Shown: piece by piece, positions 20,287 through 31,234 of the stretch | How the letters are laid out: each line of letters opens with the position of its first letter | Numbering within the stretch: position 1 is the stretch's first letter | Source: Chondrosia reniformis | Taxonomy: Eukaryota; Porifera; Demospongiae; Chondrillida; Chondrillidae | Length of the DNA stretch: 64,000 nucleotides | Direction of reading: 5' to 3' | Assembly: GCA_947172415.1 (NCBI GenBank) | Contig: OX359195.1 | Coordinates: forward strand, 6,547,501 to 6,611,500 | Program-made: the position numbers and the translations under genes | Notes under the pieces: model-generated | Database searches by the model: none | What the model was told of the DNA's origin: nothing | What the model saw: only the letters and a program-made list of their open reading frames with translations

Positions 20287-21132
20287 ATGAGCATTTTCAG
20301 GCCTTCTTTGTTTGCTGGAAAAGTTTCTGTCGTAACTGGAGGGGGTACAGGGATTGGGCGCGCCATCGCTGTAGAACTTGCCAAGCTGGGGAGCACCGTT
20401 GTGATTGCCTCCAGGAAGGAAAATATACTGAAGGAATCCGCAGATGTAGCAAACAAGGAGCTAGGAGAGCAAAAGGTTTATTGGCAGAGATGCAACATAC
20501 GAAAAGAAGATGAAGTAAAGAATTTAATGACGGAGACAGTAGAGAAGCATGGAAGATTAGATTTTCTTGTTAACAATGGCGGAGGTCAGTTTGTCAGTCC
20601 AGTGGAAAACATGTCTGCGAAGGGCTGGCATGCCGTGGTCGAGACTAACCTGTACGGTACGTTCTACTGCTGCCAGCAAGCCTTCTTTGCCTGGATGAGG
20701 GACCACGGAGGATCTGTTGTCAACATTATTGCAGACATGAAGAGGGGATTTCCCGGAATGGCGCATTCTGGTGCAGCAAGGGCTGGCGTTGAGAACCTGA
20801 CCCGTTCTTTGGCTATTGAGTGGGCACACTATGGGATACGCATCAATGCAGTCACTCCAGGTGTCATATACTCTGATACTGCAGCTGCTAACTACAAGGA
20901 CATGCCGACACTGTTTGAGGAAGCTAAGCATCGTATTCCAGCCTGGAGACTGGGTACTGTTGAAGAAGTATCTTCTCTGGCCTGCTTTCTTCTCTCTCCT
21001 GGAGCAAGCTACATTACAGGGACAACTGTGGAGGTGGATGGAGGGTCTAGTCTCTATCATTCTCCGGGTCAGGTCCCCGAACATGATGAGTGGCCTGTAC
21101 CAGTAAATGAAGCTACAAAGAGCAAATTGTAA
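20287..21132 (+). CDS. Peroxisomal SDR, PECR-like (trans-2-enoyl-CoA reductase family)
   Basis: Single exon, 281 aa. Classical short-chain dehydrogenase: NAD(P) motif TGGGTGIG (17-24), NNGGG (96-100), GIRINAVTPG, and the C-terminal tripeptide SKL, a textbook PTS1 peroxisomal signal. The stretches HSGAARAGV and GVIYSDTA and the region ending EVDGGSSLY align well with peroxisomal trans-2-enoyl-CoA reductase, which acts in fatty-acid chain elongation. The usual YxxxK pair falls at ENLTR (Glu169, Arg173) instead of Tyr and Lys, so catalysis may differ or it may be closer to 2,4-dienoyl-CoA-reductase-type SDRs, which also lack the Tyr. Intronless. AATAAA at 21187 is a likely poly(A) signal. Confidence 0.85.
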   Translation: MSIFRPSLFAGKVSVVTGGGTGIGRAIAVELAKLGSTVVIASRKENILKESADVANKELGEQKVYWQRCNIRKEDEVKNLMTETVEKHGRLDFLVNNGGGQFVSPVENMSAKGWHAVVETNLYGTFYCCQQAFFAWMRDHGGSVVNIIADMKRGFPGMAHSGAARAGVENLTRSLAIEWAHYGIRINAVTPGVIYSDTAAANYKDMPTLFEEAKHRIPAWRLGTVEEVSSLACFLLSPGASYITGTTVEVDGGSSLYHSPGQVPEHDEWPVPVNEATKSKL

Positions 21133-21186
21133 TATGGACATCCTGTACTATTGTATGGCAGCCTCTATGAAGCTCTTGTTTATTGG

Positions 21187-21192
21187 AATAAA
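21187..21192 (+). terminator. Poly(A) signal of the SDR gene
   Basis: AATAAA 55 bp after the stop codon of the PECR-like gene, in the usual position for 3' end processing. Confidence 0.5.
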
Positions 21193-21657
21193 TGTGTCAA
21201 AAGTAATGTTTAGAATGTCAATGTAGATTTCTAAGTTTCCTTTTCCCTAACGAAATGTAACATTATTGTAAAAATAGTGACGTTACAGTGACCTGTGGTA
21301 AATCTACAAATCAGCAAATGGTATATATATAGACTTACGTACGTTTCATTTTCATATTTTCAGTATTATATATAATTTGCCATTGAGTCAATTGCAATTT
21401 ACAAGCGCACAACCAATCTATGCAAACTGAACTACATTAGTTAATAATTTTAACAACATCAAATCCTGCAGGTGCACATTAAAAATTAATTGTGATCAAA
21501 ACTATAAAAGTGGGCAGTCCTGTAAGTAGAAGTGTTCAGAAATATAACAATTTCTACTTGATCTTGATCTGCTATAGAGAGGTGGTCTGTAAAAGAAAAC
21601 AGAAACAGAAACAATTATTGGTTATGAATGTAACATGCTAACTCTTTACAGTGTTGT
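21193..21657. other. Tail-to-tail spacer, SDR gene / EIF2B4
   Basis: AT-rich 3' flanks; no further feature recognised. Confidence 0.6.
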
Positions 21658-24600
21658 TTATCTTGCTTTATGATTATATATATGTTTGAGCATGCATAGT
21701 TGTTCCACAACACTAACTTCGGCAAATCTCATTATTTCTGCTCTTTCCTCATCTTTTGTTACTCTCAGTACTACAGGTACAGAGGTACAGGGTATGGTAC
21801 CTCTTTCCGTTATCACCATGGCAACATGATCAGGACACGTGACATCATATGCTAAATTTAGCAAAGCCAATGAAGGTCTGTCTTTCCACTGAGTGAGGTG
21901 GCATGCAGAACGAGCCAAGTCAGATGGGTCACCTGAGGGAGAGGAAGGAAGGAGTAGGATGATCATTTACACACATGAAAATGATATTCTAGTAATTAAG
22001 CGTGTGCTCCCTGCAAAGCAGCCACGTTGAGCTAAGTGGAGTTCCAGTAAAACAGCAATATCTGCACCTGAAGATTTAACAACTCTCAAAAAGCAGTCAA
22101 ATCCACAGGTTTCATTTGTAAGGGATGAGGGGAAAGCTTTTAAGGGTTCCCCAGCCTGAAGCTCATTAAATTAAGATGTGCTGGCAGATTCCCAAGTGGC
22201 TGTATTTGATTGGCACAATAACAATGTTTATTCACTAACCAATTTGGTTGAATAGAACTAATGAGGAGGTGACAGAGTATGAAGTGAATTATATAATAAC
22301 AAAAATAACATTAGATTATACGCATGTAGTGAAATACTATGAGCTTCAGTCACATAATTGAAATTGAAAGTTTCGACCCAGAGGTCTTCAACAGCAATAA
22401 ATTATTCAAAAACAAACCCTTATCATTTCAATAACAATGTAATATACAGTAGTTCATATACTACTGCGACCCTTGTATCCTAGTTTGTCATATGACCTTG
22501 ATAAAGAGTTCATGACAAGCAGACAAGCAGTTAGTGAATGGTAGGATGTTCATTATCAACTAAACAGTTTAATTATTACTAATGCATTCACTAACCCAAA
22601 AGATTGAGTGATATTTATTGTACGGTGTCCATTGAATGCTGCTTTACTTACCTAGTTCATTGAATACAAAAGCATCAGTTTGCACTCTGTCACAAAACTT
22701 GTATGTTTCACAGCAAACCAGCACTGGAACATTGAATGTCTTGGCAACCAAAGCAATTAGGGAAGTCCCCACTCTGGACATTACGTAACCATTAGCCAGA
22801 AGAGCATGGGCCCCAACAAACACCTTGGTCACCTAGGCAACAGACAGTAAGGACATGATCTATAGGGAAGTTGAGCTAGAATCAAACCACTACCACCTTA
22901 CTACATGAGCAGTCAAAGTGATAACCAAACCACAACCATTCTCAAACATGACTATGAAGGGGAAGGCAAATGTATTAGAACCCAGAGTTAGGCTAAATCC
23001 ATCTACTTAGCCAACAGCCATGATTGCAACAACAATGCTTCAATTGTGTGGCTTCTTTTTTAAACACTAATCATTAGCCCTCTAAATAGTCTCTTTCTAA
23101 TCTCCTCCCCCTCCAATCCACTTAAGTCAGAGTGCATCGACTATTAACGGCAGTCTACATACTGTACGTACTGTACGTATGTACTATTACAATTATGATA
23201 TGATTGCTAAGTGCTGTATTGCATCATTGTGCTAATATACAGGTTGTACCTCCTTCATGATATTACCACCTTCCTAGATAAGCAGTCACAGTGATAACCA
23301 AACCACAACCATTCCCATTACCTCCTTCATGATGTAGGGTACGGCATTGATGAGCACATACGAACACTTGATGCCATGTTGGACCAATCTCTTCAGACAC
23401 TCATAACCTGTATAATTATACATAATCAATGAACTACAGAGAAAACGGATTATTACCTCCTCCTACCCGCAGCTCTCACAAGCATTTTTCACTTTCCACT
23501 CTCTTCCTCTACCCACCCTCAGTACTCCCTTTTCTCACTTCTCCTCCCCTCCTCTCTTCTCACTTCTCCTCCCCTCCCCTGCTCTTAAACATAAACACAA
23601 TGAGACAGTTGAATACAATATATAAAATCAATATTTTCAATAAATATATGGTATATTGCATGTACTCGGACTAAATAGTGAAATTAAAAGCTAAAAAAAA
23701 ACTGAAAATAGGTTCCTTTGAAAGTAAAAATTGATTAAAAGCAATAGATTACTAAAATGTCTCCAACTGAATATAAATCTCATTGTTCATTGTAATATTA
23801 CTACTAAATGTGAAAGCTGCTACAGTTTCATCACTGTTTACTCAGTTGTATTTTCATTAAAGTTATTCTATTACAGTTCTAGCTCTGAATATACAGCATG
23901 ATACAAGTTGTGTTTCAGATTCAATTAACAAAAGTCTTGGGAATAAAAGCCATAGAAGGAGGCTGTACTAAATTAGATAATTTGTCCTGAAGACACACCA
24001 AAAAGAGGCAGATCTCCAAAGTGATGATCTGGAAGTTCAAAGTGCATTAGACACACTGACTGAACTATTCTCCACAATAAAGCATTATTAATAGTAATTG
24101 AACTGTGAATTAGCTGAGATTAACACAATTTCATAAAAGTACAGTAGTTGCTGTATACCTTTATGGGTAAATAAAACTACCATATTTGGGTGATGGCACC
24201 ATTTAATACATAGCCAAGGATTCACAATAGATCAAGATAAAGAAAAAGACAAAGACTCCCAGGATCACTGATGAGGGGTGGAATTCCCAGAAACAGCTGT
24301 CTGACCCAGTGGAGAAGAGGATGAAAGAGAGGAAAAGAAGAAAGAAATCTTCATCCAAAGCTCTCTTCAGGTTTAGTTCCCTATAGGCTTGTTTACAGAA
24401 TAGGCATACATAGCATTTATGTAGGAAAATGGTGTATTAGATTTTTCATATATATAATTAAGAATCTATGAAATAGAGTAGTACAGTATGTAATTAACTA
24501 CACCTACGTAGGTATGTACAGTACAGTCCAATGGACATATTGTAAAAATGAAAAATTAGGTAAAAAGTAAATTTGATAATCACTACCTTCCATTCTAGGT

Positions 24601-27600
24601 CGTGAATCCACTACAATGACTCTGAAGCTGCCAGGCTTCTGTTCATGTGAGGCCAGAAGACACTTGACAACAATGGAAGAGCTGGATTGGGAGATAAAAG
24701 GAAAATCATAAACATAACAAATTAAATAACAAGTTACTGTGTGACAGTGTTTGAAGTTCATTGAACCACTGTCTTACAGCTATACACTCCCTTCCTCAGC
24801 TAACCATGTGTGTAACACATGAACAGGAAACCAACTACTGAGGCTTCACCAGATCATATTGCATCCTTTTTATTATTTTTGTATAGCAAGATTTTAAAAA
24901 TGGTTACAAAAAATATAATAAATCGGGTACAGATGGAACACTTACAAAGCATGCACCAGAACAACGTCTCCTTCCTTTATAGTTCCTTTAGTCTTTTCTA
25001 CAATGACTTCATCTGCCAACTGAATCTTTGCCCGGTAGTAGTCATCAATGGCTTGACACAACTCTGTCTTTGCCTGCCATAACCAAATGAAATCAACAGG
25101 ATGCATAATGTCTCTCAAAAAAATATTGAAAGTAATTTTTTACTTTTTTCGATTTTATAAAATATATTTTTACAACATATTCAAAGGAGACCTAATTCTG
25201 ACACTATAGCTAATTCTATTAACATTTCCCACAAACATAATAGAATTTTACAACTGAATCAACTTGCATCATTATACCCCACTCACTTTTATATAATGAT
25301 TGCATTCACAAGTACGTAAGTAGACATCAGCACACTTCTTAGTGTACTCTTCAACATTATTAATACTTTTTACTACCAGCAGTGGCTGATGCTACCTTAC
25401 CTTCTCCTCTGGTGTGTCGGGTGTGACTGTGGAGATCCTCCACTTGAGATACTTGATGGCATTACCCATGCTCACAGAGAGGGGACGACACTGATGAAGA
25501 AAGGAGATGTACGGCTTTATTGTGCTCTCCAAATCTCTAGACAGCACCTTCTCTTCCGGAGTTTTGTAGTCCTTGATTACCTGAGTGGGGGTTGGGTGGT
25601 AACAGGCAGAATTGGCAACTCTAAAGATAGTTCAGTAGTACCCCCTTACAAATGTACATCTTTCAAAATAAAGTATCCAGGCTACGTATGTCCAGGTGAA
25701 TGTATTAAGGGTTTAAGTGGGAAAAACAGGTACAGCTATTAATATACGTAGCAACAGTATACGTATACATTTTCTGAAAGGTACCATATACTGTATGTAC
25801 ACATACCTATACATACTAATGTACACATACCTATACATACTAATGTACACATACCTATGCATACTAATGTACACATACCTATACATACTAATGTACTAAT
25901 GTACACATACCTATACATACTAAACATACTAATGTACACATACCTATACATACTAAACATACTAATGTACACATACCTATACATACTAATGTACACTATC
26001 AGCAACACTTACCTGTTGAAAGGCTGCTAGAAGTGCTATACACCTCGCATTGGAGCCACATATAATGCCTTCTGAGTATTGGAGACCCAACTTGACAACA
26101 GCCGGATGAACAGATCCTGAACCAAAACTACAAGAGAAAGGATTAAATATAAAGACAATGGCTTCTTCATACGTAAATTGTATACTACACAGTACAGTAC
26201 ATATGGCCCAGTGAAGAAGGTGAAGGAGAAAACTCTTGTATCCTCATCCAAAGCTTTCACCAGGCTTAGTTCCCTATAGGCCTTTTACTGTAGAATAGAT
26301 GTAGCATATTACAAAATGGTTATTTATGTATATGTTTATAGGTCAGAAGAATAAAAAACAACTCTCTAAGTACAATGAAAGCAATCAACAGCAACACATT
26401 TATTTCATTAAGCTAATAGAATAATATCCTGTACTATATATTAATGGACTAGACTTCTGGCAACTAAACCCCAAACAGGCAGGTGTTCATTGGTAATTGA
26501 TTTAATGCATGACATATTAGGAAATACAGTAGTTGATTTAATGCATGACATATTAGGAAATTCTAGAAAGGGTATGTTGTCATGGTGATGCCCACCTGAG
26601 TCCCTTGGTGACAGAGAGCTCCCTTCTGTACTGGTGAAGGTGGGAAAACATTTCAATGTGTTTCATGGCTTCTGTCCTCTGTGGGATCTGTTGCTTGGCA
26701 AGTTTCTTAGCAACCTTTGCCTGCATCTTTTCATCATCTGCTTGTACGTTGGCAGACACTCTTATTTCCTGAGCTTGTTTGCCGCTCTTTGAGACATTCT
26801 CTCCCTTCTTCTGTTGCTTAGCAGCACGCTGGGCCTCCTTGACAGAGGAGTGGAGATGGAGGATATCAATCAATACTTTCAAATAGGACAATAATCAATA
26901 CACCATTTTCTTACATGCTACATCTACTTTAGTACTAAACCTAGTAAGAGATGAGGATACAAGAGTTTTCTCCTTCTACTTCTCTTCTTCTCCACTGGGC
27001 CAGGCAGCTGTTTCTGGGAATTCCATCCTTCATCAGTGACCCTGGGAATCTTTGTCCTCTTGTTGATCTTTTGTGAGTCCTTGGACATGGACATCATGTG
27101 ATATCAACTTGGAGTGATACTGAAGTGAAGCAACTATCATAATGTACACCTGAACTGCATGTATCCCACTACATCACTTACTTGTTTCTCTCTTCTTATC
27201 TTTTTCATTTCAGCTTTGGACAATCCACTCTCCCCTCCCCCTCCTCCAGGGATGCCTGGTGATTCCACCCCCCTGTCCTCACTGCTGCTCTGTTTCACTG
27301 GAGGCTTCTGTTTCTTGGTCTGCTGAGGCACTTTCTCGCTCTTCCCACCTGTAGAGGAGAGAGATCACCTCAAGACAAGTCAGACTGAGGGATAGAGGGT
27401 AGGGGAGGTACGTAGACATGGGTGTCACTAGCACACGTATCAGTCACTAGCACACATATCAGTCACTAGCACACATATCAGTCACTAGCACACATATCAG
27501 TCACTAGCACACATATCAGTCACTAGCACACATATCAGTCACTAGCACACATATCAGTCACTAGCACACATATCAGTCACTAGCACACATATCAGTCACT

Positions 27601-30600
27601 AGCACACATATCAGTCACTAGCACACATATCAGTCACTAGCACACATATCAGTCACTAGCACACATATCAGTCACTAGCACACATATCAGTCACTAGCAC
27701 ACATATCAGTCACTAGCACACATATCAGTCACTAGCACACATATCAGTCACTAGCACACATATCAGTCACTAGCACACATATCAGTCACTAGCACACATA
27801 TCAGTCACTAGCACACATATCAGTCACTAGCACACATATCAGTCACTAGCACACATATCAGTCACTAGCACACATATCAGTCACTAGCACACATATCAGT
27901 CACTAGCACACATATCAGTCACTAGCACACATATCAGTCACTAGCACACATATCAGTCACTAGCACACATATCAGTCACTAGCACACATATCAGTCACTA
28001 GCACACGTATCAGTCACTAGCACACGTATCAGTCACTAGCACACATATCAGTCACTAGCACACATATCAGTCACTAGTACACATATCAGTCACTAGCACA
28101 CATATCAGTCACTAGCACACATATCAGTCACTAGCACACATATCAGTCACTAGCACACGTATCAGTCACTAGCACACGTATCAGTCACTAGCACACGTAT
28201 CAGTCACTAGCACACATATCAGTCACTAGCACACGTATCAGTCACTAGCACACGTATCAGTCACTAGCACACATATCAGTCACTAGCACACATATCAGTC
28301 ACTAGCACACATATCAGTCACTAGCACACATATCAGTCACTAGCACACGTATCAGTCACTAGCACACATATCAGTCACTAGCACACATATCAGTCACTAG
28401 CACACGTATCAGTCACTAGCACACATATCAGTCACTAGCACACATATCAGTCACTAGCACACATATCAGTCACTAGCACACATATCAGTCACTAGCACAC
28501 ATATCAGTCACTAGCACACGTATCAGTCACTAGCACACATATCAGTCACTAGCACACATATCAGTCACTAGCACACATATCAGTCACTAGCACACATATC
28601 AGTCACTAGCACACATATCAGTCACTAGCACACGTATCAGTCACTAGCACACGTATCAGTCACTAGCACACGTATCAGTCACTAGCACACATATCAGTCA
28701 CTAGCACACATATCAGTCACTAGCACACATATCAGTCACTAGCACACATATCAGTCACTAGCACACGTATCAGTCACTAGCACACATATCAGTCACTAGC
28801 ACACATATCAGTCACTAGCACACGTATCAGTCACTAGCACACGTATCAGTCACTAGCACACATATCAGTCACTAGCACACATATCAGTCACTAGCACACA
28901 TATCAGTCACTAGCACACATATCAGTCACTAGCACACATATCAGTCACTAGCACACGTATCAGTCACTAGCACACGTATCAGTCACTAGCACACATATCA
29001 GTCACTAGCACACATATCAGTCACTAGCACACATATCAGTCACTAGCACACATATCAGTCACTAGCACACATATCAGTCACTAGCACACATATCAGTCAC
29101 TAGCACACATATCAGTCACTAGCACACGTATCAGTCACTAGCACACGTATCAGTCACTAGCACACATATCAGTCACTAGCACACGTATCAGTCACTAGCA
29201 CACGTATCAGTCACTAGCACACGTATCAGTCACTAGCACACGTATCAGTCACTAGCACACATATCAGTCACTAGCACACATATCATTTAATGAGTTCAGA
29301 TTAAAATGCACATTCAGCTCATTACAGCTATCCTATGCAGCAATTACAGATTTCATCATTCACAAAGTAACACAATATTGTTAGTCATAAAGACTAAATT
29401 AAGTGCATCACTCGCACATCATCACAAGAGCCATCAAAACCATTAGAGACTATACACTGACACTTCATTACAGCATAAAAATTAATTACAAAAGCCCTAA
29501 TACATGCGTTAAGTCATAAGTGCAATCAGGACAGAAACCCAAGTAGATAGCCCATACAAGATGATAAATTCAATTGTGGCATCTTTTATATAGTGTTGTT
29601 TATAATCAGTCTGCCCACATTTTTTTCTAAGAAGTCTCTTTCTAATCTAAAACTTAAGCAGACTTCTTATCTTTTGGATGGAACATCTATTGACTTGTTG
29701 AACGTCTAAAGAGGCAGTTTTTGGTATGTCTTCTGGTCAAACGTTTCAACCCTGAGGGTCCTCAATGGATTGGATCTCTAGTTGTATATATACACACCTT
29801 ATCCCACCATTACATACCAAAAACCGTGTCTTTAGATGTTCAACAAGTCAATAGATGTTACATCCAAAAGCTAAGTTTGACACAGTTAAAAGGAATCCTT
29901 ATTCTAGTGTAGGCTTCTTACGTAGAGCAGTTAGAAGTGTGCATGTTACTGATATAGTCATTAAGTCTACACCCACTACCAGAACACCACACATAAGTAT
30001 ATATAGTCAGATGACAGGATTCGTAAGCATGTAGCAGTGTACGTAAGAGACACCTGTATTCTTGGGTGGGTGGATCTCCTGTATGGTTTCTGAAGACTCA
30101 AAGGAAACTGTCATTGATGAAGTAGTCTCCTCTATTTCCGAATCACCTCCTCTAGTGAAGCTGAGCAGTCGCCTAGCAACGCCATAATCATCTTTATGAT
30201 GAGAAGGGAGGTGGTGAGTACTCTCTGTAGGTTCCGCTGTAGATGCCTGCTTTGTTTCTCTTCTGGCGTCCTTGACAGAAAATGATTCTTTCTCTTGAGT
30301 AAATCCTCCCGTCTTTGAAGAATGAGCTTCCTTCTTTTGAGGAGAAGGGTCTATCCTTAGAGGAGAAGGCTCTCTCCTTAGAGGAGAAGATTCTTTCTTT
30401 TGAAGAGATGTAGCCTTTGGGTCTTCTTTAGGTCCTAATTTTGGTTGACTAGGCAACTGTTGCCCTGACAACTGCCTACTAGGAGAGGAGGATGCAGCAC
30501 TAGTTGATTTGGTGGTAGGACCAGCAGCTTTTTCAGAGGATCTTGCTAAGGGTGTATCCTGGGACTTTCCCTTGGGGGTCTTGGGGGTCTTGGGGGTTCC

Positions 30601-30762
30601 CCCAGTTGGCTGTTTCTTGCTAGCACGCTTGCCTTTGCCACCTCGAGAGGATGAGGAATGGGATCCTCCCTTAGCTCCTCCCCCTTTCCCAGAATGGGGA
30701 CTACCTCCAGACTGCTTGGGTGTACCAGAGTGAGAGGGAATGTCCCCACCAGACTTGGACAT
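21658..30762 (-). CDS. EIF2B4: Translation initiation factor eIF2B subunit delta, 10 exons
   Basis: Regulatory subunit of the eIF2B guanine-nucleotide exchange factor for eIF2. Exons (high to low): 30762-30054, 27348-27182, 26837-26596, 26127-26013, 25580-25401, 25073-24946, 24681-24587, 23407-23322, 22832-22652, 21932-21658; 725 aa, phases close. Exon 1 gives a Ser/Lys/Pro-rich disordered tail ([13 protein letters not shown]). The conserved regulatory-subunit core follows: [93 protein letters not shown] and [11 protein letters not shown]. Intron 1 (2.7 kb) is mostly a 19-bp satellite; other introns carry family A repeats. Divergent from the UbiA-like gene 472 bp away. Confidence 0.94.
24225..24450 (+). 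repeat. Dispersed repeat, family A, long copy
   Basis: The longest family A copy in the window, in an EIF2B4 intron. It holds ATCACTGATGAGGGGTGGAA, CAGAAACAGCTGTCTG, CCCAGTGGAGAAGAGG, CATCCAAAGCTCTCTTCAGG, TTTAGTTCCCTATAGG and GTAGGAAAATGGTG in order. An inverted copy is at 26930-27075 in the same gene. Confidence 0.65.
25785..26000. repeat. Minisatellite of ACACATACCTATACATACTAATGT units (intron of EIF2B4)
   Basis: About seven units of roughly 24 bp, some with an extra TACTAATG or TACTAAAC, in the EIF2B4 intron between exons 4 and 5. Low-complexity frames on both strands come from it. Confidence 0.85.
26215..26325 (+). repeat. Dispersed repeat, family A copy
   Basis: EIF2B4 intron. Contains CTTGTATCCTCATCCAAAGC, CACCAGGCTTAGTTCCCTAT and a run resembling the GTAGCAT...AAAATGG end of the family. 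Confidence 0.6.
26930..27075 (-). repeat. Dispersed repeat, family A, inverted copy
   Basis: EIF2B4 intron. Reverse orientation of 24225-24450: GATGAGGATACAAGAG, TTCTCCACTGGGCCAG, CAGCTGTTTCTGGGAATTCC and CATCAGTGACCCTGGGA in order. Confidence 0.6.
27423..29284. repeat. 19-bp satellite, about 98 tandem copies (EIF2B4 intron 1)
   Basis: Head-to-tail units CAGTCACTAGCACACATAT over about 1.86 kb with almost no indels. Variation is nearly confined to one site, CACACATAT versus CACACGTAT, with a rare TAGTACAC unit. The CG variants are scattered and clustered mainly after about 28000. The array lies in intron 1 of EIF2B4. Confidence 0.97.
29669..29873. repeat. MITE-like inverted repeat, family B (best copy)
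   Basis: Left arm 29669-29710 and right arm 29830-29873 are nearly perfect reverse complements: TCTTTTGGATGGAACATCTA and TTGACTTGTTGAACGTCTAA on the left mirror the right arm. The loop is about 120 bp without coding capacity. EIF2B4 intron 1. Fits a non-autonomous DNA transposon. Confidence 0.75.
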
Positions 30763-31234
30763 ACCAGCTTCCTGAGTACATAGAGATTGACTGACTACTA
30801 TGACTACTATAGGAATACTTCATGTGGTAGCATTCAAAATAACACACTAGAGGTGTTTTCAAAACCTTTTGGAGTCAACTCCTATTATTTGAGATACCAT
30901 ATACAGCTGTCTTGTATGGAAGCTATATTTTGAACACATACCTTCGTCTATATGCGCAACTATGGCTTAGAATGTTCCAATACAAAACTATGAGTAATAC
31001 GCTGCCACCATTTTTATGTCCCAAGATATGGCTCGAAATCGAACCACAAGTGTTTCTTTTAATATTTATCGACCTACTGATTCACTTACTAAAAGTCAGT
31101 ACAGTTAACAGCCAATTCAGTTAGTTAGTTACAGCATACAGGCCCCCACAATGCATTGTATAATGCCATTTCCTTGTAATATGCGGTGACACCCGTTACC
31201 CGTACCAGTGGATTTAGATTCCTAATTAAAAAAG
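30763..31234. promoter_or_regulatory. Divergent promoter region, EIF2B4 / UbiA-like gene
   Basis: 472 bp between two start codons on opposite strands. No TATA box near either start. The UbiA-side ATG sits in AAAAGATGGCGGG, matching the TISU/YY1-type start element. Confidence 0.5.

Noticed and set aside
20217-20456. N-terminal extension of the LigB-like protein upstream of 20216
   Set aside because: This open frame is the reverse strand of the SDR coding exon; the ATG at 20216 begins a good signal peptide.
27423-29284. Regular short repeats as a CRISPR array
   Set aside because: Units are head-to-tail without spacers, in an animal intron; it is a satellite.
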